DNA of 64,000 bases from DASSQJ01 sp963730165 (GCA_963730165.1 CAVSQS010000002.1:372001-436000); one strand, 5' to 3'. Counted from the stretch's first letter, positions 8,389 through 17,654 are shown. Notes: a model not told the origin generated them from the sequence alone. Translations and numbers: made by a program.

Positions 8389-8394
8389 CGGGGA

Positions 8395-9075
8395 ATGGAC
8401 ATCGTTCTCCTTGCGGGCCTCTGGCTCCCCGCGTCCGTCTGGGACCCCGTCGTCGCCGACCTCGAGGATCGCGGGCACCGCGCCGTCGCGGTCCCGATGC
8501 CCGGCGCCGACGACGGTGCGACCACCGCGACCCTGGAGGACCAGGTGGACGCAGCCCTCACGGCGGTCGACGCCGCGCAGCGGCCGCTCGTCGTCGGGCA
8601 CTCCGCCGCGTGCGGGCTCGCGTGGATCGTCGCCGACCGGCGGCCCACCGCGATCGCCGGTGTCGCGCTCGTCGGGGGCTTCCCCCCGGAGGACGGCCGG
8701 ACCTACGCCGACTTCTTCCCCGTCGTGGACGGCGTCGTCCCGTTCCCGGGGTGGGAGCGGTTCGAGGGACCCGACGCGGCTGACCTCGACGCGGCCGCCC
8801 GCGCTCATCTGGCGCGGCTGGCCCGTCCGGTTCCTCAGGGGGTCACCCGGGCGGTCGTGCACCTCGACGACGAGCGCCGCTTCCACGTCCCTGTCCTCCT
8901 CGTGTGCCCTGAGTTCGGGCCGGACGACGCGCGGCAGTGGGTGGAGGGCGGGGACGTGCCCGAGCTCGCCCGGGCCGAGCGGGTCGGCTACGTCGACATC
9001 GACTCGGGGCACTGGCCGATGGTGACCCGGCCGGCCGAGCTCGCCGGGCTGCTCGCCGACGCCGTCACCGCGTAG
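8395..9075 (+). CDS. alpha/beta hydrolase
   Basis: 226 residues. The opening strand M-D-I-V-L-L-A-G-L-W-L leads to a nucleophile elbow G-H-S-A-A (Ser about residue 67), with the catalytic His in D-S-G-H-W-P near residue 205. A likely acid residue is in the C-P-E-F or following segment. The size and lack of a large cap domain fit small cytoplasmic esterases of the EstC/salicylate-esterase-like group. It is probably leaderless (-10 at 8383-8388) and controlled by the divergent WYL regulator through the palindrome at 8354-8374. The substrate is unknown. A WYL regulator paired with one hydrolase suggests detoxification or use of an ester-type compound. Confidence 0.85.
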   Translation: MDIVLLAGLWLPASVWDPVVADLEDRGHRAVAVPMPGADDGATTATLEDQVDAALTAVDAAQRPLVVGHSAACGLAWIVADRRPTAIAGVALVGGFPPEDGRTYADFFPVVDGVVPFPGWERFEGPDAADLDAAARAHLARLARPVPQGVTRAVVHLDDERRFHVPVLLVCPEFGPDDARQWVEGGDVPELARAERVGYVDIDSGHWPMVTRPAELAGLLADAVTA

Positions 9076-9146
9076 CGTCACCGGCCCGTCGGAGCACCAC
9101 CTTCTCGGGCCAGACACCGACAAGAACTCGTTGTGTCACCGGGCTC

Positions 9147-9163
9147 TTCGGGGTTACCCCGAA
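9147..9163. terminator. hairpin between convergent genes
   Basis: Seven-base arms TTCGGGG and CCCCGAA surround a TTA loop, in the 109-base gap between the convergent hydrolase and CNNM genes. There is no long T tract, as is common in high-GC genomes. Position suggests a bidirectional terminator. Confidence 0.5.
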
Positions 9164-9184
9164 AACCCCGCCGCCGCGGGCGGG

Positions 9185-10213
9185 TCAGCGCTGAGAGGCG
9201 TCCGAGACCTCGCCGACGAGTTCCTCGATGACGTCCTCGAGGAACACGACACCGACGACGGCACCGGCCTCGTCGACGACCCGGGCGACGTGGGAGCCAC
9301 TCGACTGCATCGTCGCGAGCACCGCCTCGACCTCGTCACCACGGCGGACCGTGGCCAGCCGACGGACCCGCTTCGCGGGCACCGGCTCGTGACGCTCGGC
9401 GTCGGAGGCGTACAGGACGTCCTTGAGGTGGAGGTACCCCGACAGCTCGCCGGAGGCATCCCGGACGGGGTAGCGCGAGAAGCCGTGCTTGGCGACGAGG
9501 CGCTCGAGGTCGTCGGGAGTCGCCGCGTTCGTCACGGTCACGAGCGCGGAGGGCGAGACGCCCACGTCGGCCGCGTTCTTGTCGCTGAACTCCAGGGCCG
9601 CCCCGATGCGCTCGTGCTGATGCTCCTCGACGAGCCCCTCCTCGCGCGACTCCTCGAGGATGTGGGCGACCTCCTCGGCCGTGAACGCCGAGGACAACTC
9701 GTCCCTCGGCTCCACCCCGAACAGCCGGACCGCCGCCTTGGAGATCCAGTCCATGACGTGGATGACCGGCGCGACGACCTTCGAGACGTAGACGAGCGGG
9801 GGCACGAGGATGACGGCCGCCCGCTCGGGAGCGGCGATCGAGATGTTCTTCGGGATCATCTCGCCGTAGACGACGTGGAGGAAGACGACGATCGACAGGG
9901 CCACGACGAGAGCGGCGACGTCGGCGACGACGGCGGACAGGCCGAGGCGCTCGGCGACAGGCACGAAGGCGTGGTGCAGCGCGGCCTCGGAGACCGCGCC
10001 GAGGAGCACCGAGCACACCGTGATGCCGAGCTGGGCGGTCGCGAGGAGGATCCCGGTGTGCTGGAGGGCGTCCAGCGCCACCCTGGCCCCCTTGTTCCCC
10101 CCGTCGGCGAGGGGCTCGAGCTGGCTGCGCCGGGCGGACATCGCCGCGAACTCGGCCCCGACGAAGAACGCGTTCGCCGCGAGGAGCAGGACCGTGATGA
10201 GGACGACGTCCAC
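9185..10213 (-). CDS. CNNM/CorC-type transporter-associated protein (second of pair)
   Basis: 342 residues. An N-terminal CNNM (DUF21) domain with three to four membrane helices (L-L-L-A-A-N-A-F-F-V-G-A-E-F-A-A) is followed by two CBS repeats (about 205-325). It lacks the C-terminal CorC_HlyC domain that its upstream neighbour has, so it is the shorter paralogue. The GTG start at 10213 lies two bases after the stop of the neighbour, with GGGAGG eight bases upstream. CNNM proteins are inner-membrane Mg2+ or Co2+ transporters or regulators gated by nucleotide binding to the CBS pair. The operon pair may form a heteromer. Confidence 0.88.
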   Translation of the reverse strand: MDVVLITVLLLAANAFFVGAEFAAMSARRSQLEPLADGGNKGARVALDALQHTGILLATAQLGITVCSVLLGAVSEAALHHAFVPVAERLGLSAVVADVAALVVALSIVVFLHVVYGEMIPKNISIAAPERAAVILVPPLVYVSKVVAPVIHVMDWISKAAVRLFGVEPRDELSSAFTAEEVAHILEESREEGLVEEHQHERIGAALEFSDKNAADVGVSPSALVTVTNAATPDDLERLVAKHGFSRYPVRDASGELSGYLHLKDVLYASDAERHEPVPAKRVRRLATVRRGDEVEAVLATMQSSGSHVARVVDEAGAVVGVVFLEDVIEELVGEVSDASQR

Positions 10214-10215
10214 GC

Positions 10216-11574
10216 TCAGGCCTCCCCGGCCGGGTCGTCCGCACCGGCCGCACCGGCCGCACCGGGTGCACCGGGTGCACCGGGTGCACGCGCAAGCCGC
10301 ACCCGGTCGACCCGATGGCCCTCCATGTCGACGACCCGGGCGACCCACCCGTCGACGCGGACCTCGTCCCCGACGACGGGGACGCGCCCGAGGACCGCCA
10401 TGACCCAGCCGCCGAGGGTCTCGTACGCCGGACCGTCGGGCACGTCGACCCCGATCCGGGACCTCACCTCGTCGGGGCGCCACAGCCCGGGCACCGTCCA
10501 CAGGCCCTCGCTGACCTCACGGCCGGTCGTCTCACCTCGGTCGTGCTCGTCGCTCACCTCGCCGACGATCTCCTCGACCAGGTCCTCGAGCGTGACCACC
10601 CCGGAGGTGCCGCCGTACTCGTCGACGACGACGGCCAGCTGCATCCCGCCCTGACGCAGCTGGAGCAGGAGCGGGTCGAGCCGGAGGGTCTCGGGGACGA
10701 ACACCGCGGGCGACATCAGGGCCGAGACGGGAACCTCCGCCCGCCGCTCGAACGGGACGGCGATGGCCTTCTTGACGTGGACGATGCCGTCGACGTCGTC
10801 CCAGTCCGAGCCGGTGACGGGGAAGCGCGAGTGCCCGGTGCGGCGGGCGAGGGCGACGAGGTCGGCGGCGGTCGCGGTCCGCTCGATCGCCGTCGCACGG
10901 GACCGCGGCGTCATCACGTCCTCGGCGGTCTGGTCGGCGAACCCGAGCGAGGCCGTGACGAGGCGGGCGGTGCCCAGGTCGAGGGTGCCCGCCGCGGCCG
11001 AGGTGCGCACGAGCGAGGCGAGCTCGGCGGGGCTTCGGGCAGCCGAGAGCTCCTCCTGGGGCTGGATGCCCATCGCGGTCAGGGTGCGGTTGGCGACCCC
11101 GTTGAGGACGACGATGAGCGGCTTGGCGAGGAGACCGAACCAGCGCACCGGGCCGGCGGCGACCTTCGCCGTGGCCAGCGGGAGCGACACGGCGAGGGTC
11201 TTCGGGACCATCTCACCGACGATCATGGAGAAGACGGTGGCGAGGAGCATCGCCAGCACCGCCGCGACGGACGAGGCCGCCGCCTCGGCGAGCCCCAGCG
11301 ACTGGAGGGGACCGGTGAGCAGCACGCCCACCGAGGGGCTCGCGATGAAGCCGAGTACCAGCGTCGTCAGCGTGATGCCGACCTGGCAGGCGGAGAGCTG
11401 GGTCGACAGCTGCCGGTGCGAGACGAGCACCGACCGGGCCCCGGGCTCACCGGAGTCGACGGCCCGTTGCACGGTGGGCCGGTCGAGGGCGACGAGGGAG
11501 AACTCGGCCGCGACGAAGAGCGCCGTGCCGACCGTGAGGACGACGCCGACGAGCAGGAGCAGCCACGCGGTCAT
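10216..11574 (-). CDS. CNNM/CorC-type transporter-associated protein (first of pair)
   Basis: 452 residues. A CNNM/DUF21 membrane domain (about 1-190, V-A-A-E-F-S-L-V-A-L-D-R) is followed by a CBS pair (about 210-330, with E-D-V-M-T-P-R-S-R and V-V-V-D-E-Y-G-G-T-S-G-V-V-T-L-E-D-L-V-E-E) and a CorC_HlyC FAD-binding-like domain (about 345-430). This is the full domain set of the HlyC/CorC family. The last 20 residues are low-complexity Gly/Ala/Pro encoded by nine-base tandem repeats (10241-10289). It is probably a divalent cation efflux or regulatory protein. It begins the two-gene unit and diverges from the second ABC exporter. Confidence 0.9.
   Translation of the reverse strand: MTAWLLLLVGVVLTVGTALFVAAEFSLVALDRPTVQRAVDSGEPGARSVLVSHRQLSTQLSACQVGITLTTLVLGFIASPSVGVLLTGPLQSLGLAEAAASSVAAVLAMLLATVFSMIVGEMVPKTLAVSLPLATAKVAAGPVRWFGLLAKPLIVVLNGVANRTLTAMGIQPQEELSAARSPAELASLVRTSAAAGTLDLGTARLVTASLGFADQTAEDVMTPRSRATAIERTATAADLVALARRTGHSRFPVTGSDWDDVDGIVHVKKAIAVPFERRAEVPVSALMSPAVFVPETLRLDPLLLQLRQGGMQLAVVVDEYGGTSGVVTLEDLVEEIVGEVSDEHDRGETTGREVSEGLWTVPGLWRPDEVRSRIGVDVPDGPAYETLGGWVMAVLGRVPVVGDEVRVDGWVARVVDMEGHRVDRVRLARAPGAPGAPGAAGAAGADDPAGEA
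10241..10289. repeat. nine-base tandem repeats inside a coding 3' end
   Basis: About five consecutive units of a nine-base repeat alternate between ACCGGCCGC and ACCGGGTGC forms. They encode the Ala-Gly-Ala / Pro-Gly-Ala tail of the first CNNM protein. Nine-base units keep the reading frame, so copy-number change would only lengthen or shorten the tail. Confidence 0.8.
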
Positions 11575-11717
11575 GGTGCGGTCATCCTACGGGCGTGCAC
11601 GGGCTCGGGGTCCTCCCGGACTCGCCCCTGAGTCGCACCTGGATCGACCGGGCTGGTGTCCCGCCTCCACCCGAGTCCTGCAAGGATCAGGGCCATGCAG
11701 CACCGACAGGACCAGAG

Positions 11718-12707
11718 ATGACCAGGGCGGCACCGGCGGACGGCCGGATCGAGATCCGAGGGCTGACGAAGCGCTTCGGGAACTTCCTCGCCGTCGACGA
11801 CCTCTCCTTCGACGTCGAGCCCGGCCGGATCACCGGCTTCCTGGGGCCCAACGGTGCCGGCAAGACGACGACGCTGCGGATGCTGCTCGGTCTCGTGCAC
11901 CAGAGCAGCGGCACCGCGACGATCGGCGGCCGGCGGTACGTGGACCTCGCGGACCCCCTCGGCACGGTCGGCGCCGCGCTCGAGGCCACGAGCTTCCACC
12001 CCGGCCGAACCGGCCGGGACCACCTGCGCGTCCTCGCCGACGCGGGATCCATCCCCGTCGCCCGGGTCGACGAGCTGCTCGAGCTCACCGGCATCCCCGC
12101 GGCCGCCCGGAAGCGGGCCGGGGCCTACAGCATGGGCATGCGGCAACGGCTGGGCCTGGCCGCCGCCCTCCTCGGCGACCCCCACGTCCTCGTCCTCGAC
12201 GAGCCGGCCAACGGTCTGGACCCCGAGGGCATCCGCTGGCTGCGCGGCTTCCTGCGCCACCTCAGCAACGAGGGCAAGACGATCCTCATCTCGAGCCACC
12301 TCCTCCAGGAGGTCGAGCAGACCGTCGACGACGTCGTCATCATCGCCAACGGTCGACTGGTCCGCTCCGGCCCGATGGCCGAGCTGCACGGCACGCCCGG
12401 AGCGGTCGTCCACACCTCCGACCCGCAGGCCCTCGCCGGCGCGCTGCGCGTCGCCGACGTCACCAGCTCTCCCGGGCCCGACCCCGACAGCCTCGTGGCG
12501 GACACGACGGACCTGCGCCTCGTCGGGGACGTCGCGCTGCGAGCGGGCCTGCCGGTGTACGGGCTCGCCCCGAAGCGAGCCGACCTCGAAGCACTGTTCT
12601 TCCAGCTCACCGAGGGCACCAACCGCAACCTCGGGGCCCATCCGGCCGACGGCGCCGCCCCGACCGAACGAGACGCCGTCACCGGCGAGGAAGGGGCGAA
12701 CGAGTGA
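11718..12707 (+). CDS. ABC-2 type exporter, ATP-binding subunit
   Basis: 329 residues. Walker A G-P-N-G-A-G-K-T-T-T at about 48-57, signature Y-S-M-G-M-R-Q-R-L, Walker B V-L-V-L-D-E-P-A-N-G-L-D and switch His I-S-S-H-L-L-Q are intact. The Y-S-M-G-M-R form is typical of the bacitracin/lantibiotic-immunity and DrrA groups. ATG 11718 is chosen since I-E-I-R-G-L-T-K begins a few residues later; upstream in-frame sequence shows no conserved feature. The gene ends in a four-base GTGA overlap with the permease gene. It is a second exporter in this window besides the one at 1733-3423. Substrate unknown. Confidence 0.88.
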   Translation: MTRAAPADGRIEIRGLTKRFGNFLAVDDLSFDVEPGRITGFLGPNGAGKTTTLRMLLGLVHQSSGTATIGGRRYVDLADPLGTVGAALEATSFHPGRTGRDHLRVLADAGSIPVARVDELLELTGIPAAARKRAGAYSMGMRQRLGLAAALLGDPHVLVLDEPANGLDPEGIRWLRGFLRHLSNEGKTILISSHLLQEVEQTVDDVVIIANGRLVRSGPMAELHGTPGAVVHTSDPQALAGALRVADVTSSPGPDPDSLVADTTDLRLVGDVALRAGLPVYGLAPKRADLEALFFQLTEGTNRNLGAHPADGAAPTERDAVTGEEGANE

Positions 12708-13504
12708 TCCCCGCGGTGCGCTCGGAACTGCGCAAGTTCTTCACGACCCGGCTCTGGTGGGGGATGGCGATCGCGGTCGCCGTGTCCGCGGCCGCCTTCG
12801 CCGTCCTCTTCGGGTTCGTCGTCAACAACCCCGCCGCCACCGCCGGCCCCGGTGGCGCACAGATCAGCGGGTCGGACACCCAGGTGGCCAACACCGTCTA
12901 CACGGCTGGCATCAGCGTCGGCTACCTCCTGCTCCTCACCATCGGCATCCTCACGATCGGCGGGGAGTTCCGGCACAAGACGATCTCCGCGACACTGCTC
13001 GCCACCCCGAAGCGCGTGCACGCGATGCTCGCGAAGGTGCTCGCCCTCGTCGTCATCGGCATCCTCTACGGGTTGGTGAGCATGCTGGCGTCGGTCTCGG
13101 TGGGAGCGGTCGTCCTGAGCGTCATCGACCGGCCGGCCTTCCCCTCCGCGGAGGTCGCCCGGACGCTCGCGCTCAGCCTGCTCGTGCTCGTCCTGTGGGC
13201 GCTCATCGGGCTCGGCATCGGCATCCTCATCCCCAACCAGGTGGCCGCCCTCTTCATCGGCGTCGCCGTCGCGTGGATCGTCGAGCCGCTGCTCGGACTG
13301 CTCCTCGGGATCTGGGAGTTCAGCCGCGACAACATCGCGCCCTACCTCCCGACGAGTGCCACCAACGCGACGCTCAACGCGATCTCACAGAGCCCGGACG
13401 AGGTCCGGCTCGCGTGGTGGGGAGGGGCCCTGGTCCTGCTGGCCTACGCGGCGGTCCTGGCCGGTTTCGGCATCTGGCGCACGGTGCGCCAGGACATCAG
13501 CTGA
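12704..13504 (+). CDS. ABC-2 type exporter, permease subunit
   Basis: 266 residues with six hydrophobic segments (the first at about 20-42, the last at about 240-260). The cytoplasmic N-terminus A-V-R-S-E-L-R-K-F-F-T-T-R and the coupling segment G-G-E-F-R-H-K-T-I-S-A-T-L-L are typical of ABC2_membrane permeases. The GTG start overlaps the ATPase stop, so the two genes are coupled. A hairpin follows the stop codon. The likely role is export of a lipid, drug or peptide; nothing in the sequence narrows it. Confidence 0.87.
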   Translation: MIPAVRSELRKFFTTRLWWGMAIAVAVSAAAFAVLFGFVVNNPAATAGPGGAQISGSDTQVANTVYTAGISVGYLLLLTIGILTIGGEFRHKTISATLLATPKRVHAMLAKVLALVVIGILYGLVSMLASVSVGAVVLSVIDRPAFPSAEVARTLALSLLVLVLWALIGLGIGILIPNQVAALFIGVAVAWIVEPLLGLLLGIWEFSRDNIAPYLPTSATNATLNAISQSPDEVRLAWWGGALVLLAYAAVLAGFGIWRTVRQDIS

Positions 13505-13524
13505 CCGCTGCCGGCACCCCCCGA

Positions 13525-13556
13525 CGGTGACCGGAGGCGCGGACCCCCGGTCACCG
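13525..13556 (+). terminator. hairpin terminator after the ABC exporter
   Basis: Ten-base arms CGGTGACCGG and CCGGTCACCG enclose a 12-base loop, 20 bases after the permease stop. The kgd promoter follows downstream. The position suits an intrinsic terminator without a U tract. Confidence 0.5.
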
Positions 13557-13607
13557 CCGGTTCGGGACCGCTCGACGCCGCGCGTCCATGCCGCGAGCCC
13601 GCCGGGC

Positions 13608-13613
13608 TACGCT
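13608..13613 (+). promoter_or_regulatory. -10 element upstream of kgd
   Basis: TACGCT lies about 55 bases upstream of GTG 13669 and matches the actinobacterial -10 consensus. It would give a leader of about 50 bases carrying the AAAGAGG ribosome binding region. No convincing -35 element is visible. Confidence 0.4.
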
Positions 13614-13668
13614 TGTCCACATCCCTCACGACCGCCCGCGAGAGAGCCGAGAAAGAGGCGCATAGCCC

Positions 13669-16600
13669 GTGGCCGAGCAGTCCCCGTCCAGCGATCCCCT
13701 GACGACCTTCGGGCCCAACGAGTGGCTGGTCGATGAGCTGTACGAGCAGTACAAGCGGGACCGCAACAGCGTCGACCGGGCGTGGTGGGACTTCTTCAAG
13801 GACTACGAGCCGGGCGAGGCGGCGCTCACGCACGAGAAGGCTCACGGCGACCGGCGCACCGCCGACAACGGACGGGGCAACGGCGAGGCACCGGCGACCC
13901 GGGCCAAGGAGCCGTCGGCGACGACGGCTCCCGCACCGGCCACGGAGCCGTCGGCCCCGGAGGCCCCCGCCGCCGAGAAGCGGCCCGCGGAGAAGGAGGC
14001 CGCCGCGCCGCAGGCCCCCGCACCCACCGAGAAGGCACCCGCCAAGGAGGCACCTGCCAAGGAGGCACCCGCGAAGGCCCCCGCGCCCGCGGAGTCGAAG
14101 GAGTCGGCGCCGCCCGCGGCCAAGGCGTCCTCCCCGATGCCGCGCGAGGCCCAGGCGCCGAAGCCGACCGGACCCCTCGAGGACGCCCGCCTCCAGCCGC
14201 TGCGCGGCGCCAGCGCCCGGGTCGTGACCAACATGGAGAGCTCCCTCGAGGTCCCGACCGCCACGTCCGTCCGGGCGGTCCCGGCCAAGCTCCTCGTCGA
14301 CAACCGGATCGTCATCAACAACCACCTGGCCCGCAGCCGCGGCGGCAAGGTGAGCTTCACCCACATCATCGGCTTCGCCCTCGTCAAGGCACTCGGGGTC
14401 ATGCCGGAGATGAACAACGGCTTCGGCCACGACGAGCGGGGCAAGCCCGTCCTCGTCGAGCCGGCCCACGTCAACCTCGGGCTGGCCATCGACCTCGCCA
14501 AGCCGGACGGCACCCGCCAGCTCCTCGTGCCCTCGATCAAGGCCGCGGAGGCGATGGACTTCGCCCACTTCTGGACCGCTTACGAGGAGATGGTCAAGAA
14601 GGCTCGGGGTGGCTCGCTCACGGTCGAGGACTTCCAGGGGACGACGATCTCGCTGACCAACCCCGGCACGATCGGGACCGTGCACTCCGTGCCGCGCCTG
14701 ATGTCGGGCCAGGGCGCGATCATCGGCGTCGGCGCGATGGACTACCCCGCCGAGTGGCAGGGTGCGAGCAACGAGACCCTCCACCGCAACGCCGTGAGCA
14801 AGATCCTCACCCTGACGAGCACCTACGACCACCGGATCATCCAGGGCGCCCAGTCCGGCGACTTCCTGCGCATCGTCCACGGCCTGCTCCTCGGTGAGCA
14901 CGGCTTCTACGACGAGATCTTCGAGTCGCTGCGCATCCCCTACGAGCCCATCCGCTGGGTCCAGGACGTCTCGGCCACCCACGACGACGACATCAACAAG
15001 GTCGCCCGGGTCCAGGAGCTCATCCACGCGTACCGGGTACGTGGCCACCTCATGGCCGACACCGACCCGCTGGAGTACAAGCAGCGCCGGCACCCCGACC
15101 TCGACATCACCCGGCACGGCCTGACCCTCTGGGACCTCGACCGGTTCTTCGCGACCGGCGGCTTCGGTGGCGAGCCGTTCCTCAAGCTCCGCAAGATCCT
15201 CGGCATCCTGCGCGACTCCTACTGCCGCACCGTGGGCGTCGAGTACATGCACATCCAGGACCCCGAGCAGCGGGAGTGGATCCAGTCCAAGGTCGAGGTC
15301 GGCTACGCGAAGACCACCCGCGAGGAGCAGCTGCGGATCCTGCGCCGGCTCAACGCCGCCGAGGCCTTCGAGACCTTCCTCCAGACCAAGTTCGTCGGCC
15401 AGAAGCGGTTCTCGCTCGAGGGCGGCGAGTCGGTCATCGCCCTCCTCGACCGGGTGCTCTCCCGGGCCGCCGAGGACGAGCTCGACGAGGTCTGCATCGG
15501 GATGCCGCACCGCGGGCGCCTCAACGTGCTCGCGAACATCGCCGGCAAGTCCTACGGCCAGATCTTCCGCGAGTTCGAGGGCCGCCAGGACCCCCGCTCC
15601 GTCCAGGGCTCCGGCGACGTCAAGTACCACCTCGGCACCGAGGGCGAGTTCACCGCGGAGTCGGGCGCCAGCACGAAGGTCTACCTCGCCGCGAACCCGT
15701 CCCACCTCGAGGCGGTCAACCCCGTGCTCGAGGGCATCGTCCGCGCCAAGCAGGACCGCCTCAACCTGGCCGGCGAGGACTTCACGGTCCTCCCGGTCCT
15801 CCTCCACGGCGACGCCGCCTTCGCGGGCCAGGGCGTGGTCGCCGAGACGCTCAACCTCTCCCAGCTGCGGGGCTACCGCACCGGCGGCACCGTGCACGTC
15901 GTCATCAACAACCAGGTCGGGTTCACGACCTCGCCGAGCAGCTCGCGCTCGTCGACGTACTCCACCGACGTCGCGCGGATGATCCAGGCGCCGATCTTCC
16001 ACGTCAACGGTGACGACCCGGAGGCGTGCGTCCGTGTGGCCGAGCTCGCCTACGAGTTCCGCAAGGAGTTCCACAAGGACGTCGTCATCGACATGGTCTG
16101 CTACCGCCGGCGGGGCCACAACGAGGGCGACGACCCGTCGATGACCCAGCCGTTGATGTACAACCTCATCGAGGCCAAGCGCAGCGTCCGCAAGCTCTAC
16201 ACCGAGTCGCTCATCGGCCGTGGCGACATCACCGTCGAGGACGCCGAGGCCGCGCTGCGCGACTACCAGCAGCAGCTCGAGCGCGTCTTCGTCGAGACCA
16301 AGGAGGCCCTGCGCTCGGCCGAGCAGGAGGCCCAGTCCGGGCGCCCCTCCGACACGCACGCCGGTCTCGAGCCGCCGTCGGCGCAGGCCCCCTACGCCGA
16401 CCGCACGACCCACTCGGCCACCGACACGGCGATCACCACCGAGACGCTGCACCACATCGGCGACGTCTTCGCGAACCCGCCCGAGGGCTTCAGCGTCCAC
16501 CCGAAGCTGCGGCAGATGCTCGACAAGCGGACGCAGAGCACGCGTGAGGGCGGGATCGACTGGGGTACGGGCGAGCTGCTCGCCTTCGGCTCCCTCCTCA

Positions 16601-17589
16601 TCGAGGGGACCCCGGTCCGGCTCGCCGGCCAGGACAGCCGGCGCGGCACCTTCGTCCAGCGGCACGCGGTGCTCATCGACAAGGAGAACGCCTCGGAGTG
16701 GACCCCGCTGCTCTACCTGGGACAGGGCCAGGCGAAGTTCTGGGTGTACGACAGCCTGCTCTCCGAGTTCGCGGCCATGGGGTTCGAGTACGGCTACTCG
16801 GTCGAGCGGCCCGACGCGCTCGTCCTCTGGGAGGCCCAGTTCGGGGACTTCTTCAACGGGGCGCAGACGATCGTCGACGAGTTCATCTCCAGCGGTGAGC
16901 AGAAGTGGGGCCAGCGCTCCTCCGTCGTCCTCCTGCTACCGCACGGCTACGAGGGTCAGGGCCCGGACCACTCCTCCGGCCGCATCGAGCGCTTCCTCAC
17001 GATGTGCGCGGAGGGCAACATGACGGTGGCCTACCCGTCCACACCGGCGTCCTACTTCCACCTGCTGCGCCGCCAGGCCTACGCCCGTCCCCGCCGGCCG
17101 CTCATCGTCTTCACCCCGAAGTCGATGCTGCGGCTCAAGGCCGCCGCCAGCGCCCCGGAGGACTTCACCACCGGCGGGTTCCGCCCGGTCCTCCCCGACC
17201 GCCCGGGCGCCACGGAGGGCCAGGTCACCCGCGTCCTCGTCGCGGCGGGCAAGGCCGTCTGGGACCTCGAGGCGGAGCGGGAGAAGCGCGGCGACACCTC
17301 GACGGCCATCCTCCGGCTGGAGCAGTACTACCCGCTGCCGGGGGCCGAGCTCGCCGACGCGCTCTCGGCCTACCCGGAGGCCGAGGTCGTCGTCGTCCAG
17401 GACGAGCCGCGGAACATGGGCGCCTGGCCGTTCCTCGCGATGAACCTCCCCGAAGCGCTCGCCGCGAACGGCGAGCACCGCTCCCTGCAGATGGTCTCCC
17501 GCGCCCCGTCCGCCTCGCCCGCCGCCGGGTCGACGAAGGCGCACCAGGCCGAGCAGGCCGACCTGCTCGCCCGGGCGTTCGACCGCTGA
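13669..17589 (+). CDS. kgd: multifunctional 2-oxoglutarate dehydrogenase (E2-E1 fusion)
   Basis: 1306 residues. In order: an E1-type N-terminal helix (N-E-W-L-V-D-E-L-Y-E-Q-Y), an Ala/Pro/Lys-rich linker (about 60-165), an E2o-like acyltransferase domain (about 180-420, with D-H-R-I-I-Q-G-A near residue 388), and a full ThDP-dependent E1 domain (G-D-A-A-F-A-G-Q-G near 714 and N-N-Q-V-G-F near 747). There is no lipoyl domain. This is the Kgd/OdhA arrangement of actinobacteria, which decarboxylates 2-oxoglutarate in the citric acid cycle and works with the E2p/E3 of pyruvate dehydrogenase. In mycobacteria and corynebacteria GarA/OdhI inhibits it. The linker is long and strongly Ala/Lys/Pro biased. 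The GTG start is supported by the conserved first helix. Confidence 0.96.
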   Translation: MAEQSPSSDPLTTFGPNEWLVDELYEQYKRDRNSVDRAWWDFFKDYEPGEAALTHEKAHGDRRTADNGRGNGEAPATRAKEPSATTAPAPATEPSAPEAPAAEKRPAEKEAAAPQAPAPTEKAPAKEAPAKEAPAKAPAPAESKESAPPAAKASSPMPREAQAPKPTGPLEDARLQPLRGASARVVTNMESSLEVPTATSVRAVPAKLLVDNRIVINNHLARSRGGKVSFTHIIGFALVKALGVMPEMNNGFGHDERGKPVLVEPAHVNLGLAIDLAKPDGTRQLLVPSIKAAEAMDFAHFWTAYEEMVKKARGGSLTVEDFQGTTISLTNPGTIGTVHSVPRLMSGQGAIIGVGAMDYPAEWQGASNETLHRNAVSKILTLTSTYDHRIIQGAQSGDFLRIVHGLLLGEHGFYDEIFESLRIPYEPIRWVQDVSATHDDDINKVARVQELIHAYRVRGHLMADTDPLEYKQRRHPDLDITRHGLTLWDLDRFFATGGFGGEPFLKLRKILGILRDSYCRTVGVEYMHIQDPEQREWIQSKVEVGYAKTTREEQLRILRRLNAAEAFETFLQTKFVGQKRFSLEGGESVIALLDRVLSRAAEDELDEVCIGMPHRGRLNVLANIAGKSYGQIFREFEGRQDPRSVQGSGDVKYHLGTEGEFTAESGASTKVYLAANPSHLEAVNPVLEGIVRAKQDRLNLAGEDFTVLPVLLHGDAAFAGQGVVAETLNLSQLRGYRTGGTVHVVINNQVGFTTSPSSSRSSTYSTDVARMIQAPIFHVNGDDPEACVRVAELAYEFRKEFHKDVVIDMVCYRRRGHNEGDDPSMTQPLMYNLIEAKRSVRKLYTESLIGRGDITVEDAEAALRDYQQQLERVFVETKEALRSAEQEAQSGRPSDTHAGLEPPSAQAPYADRTTHSATDTAITTETLHHIGDVFANPPEGFSVHPKLRQMLDKRTQSTREGGIDWGTGELLAFGSLLIEGTPVRLAGQDSRRGTFVQRHAVLIDKENASEWTPLLYLGQGQAKFWVYDSLLSEFAAMGFEYGYSVERPDALVLWEAQFGDFFNGAQTIVDEFISSGEQKWGQRSSVVLLLPHGYEGQGPDHSSGRIERFLTMCAEGNMTVAYPSTPASYFHLLRRQAYARPRRPLIVFTPKSMLRLKAAASAPEDFTTGGFRPVLPDRPGATEGQVTRVLVAAGKAVWDLEAEREKRGDTSTAILRLEQYYPLPGAELADALSAYPEAEVVVVQDEPRNMGAWPFLAMNLPEALAANGEHRSLQMVSRAPSASPAAGSTKAHQAEQADLLARAFDR

Positions 17590-17642
17590 CCCGGGCCCCG
17601 CGGCACCCGGGGCGCCTGCACCGGCAGGGTGCGGCTGCCCGG

Positions 17643-17648
17643 TAGCCT
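17643..17648 (+). promoter_or_regulatory. -10 element of the DUF6104 gene (leaderless)
   Basis: TAGCCT ends six bases before GTG 17655, giving a transcription start at the start codon. No ribosome binding site is present. Confidence 0.55.
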
Positions 17649-17654
17649 CACCAC

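Noticed and set aside
10241..10289. Candidate CRISPR or integration repeat
   Set aside because: Units are nine bases, contiguous, without spacers, and code for a Gly/Ala/Pro tail in frame.
13444..16665. A 1073-codon open frame antisense to kgd
   Set aside because: It lies fully opposite a clear E2-E1 dehydrogenase gene and is a Val/Gly/Arg/Asp-rich repetitive product of high-GC codon bias, with no domain.
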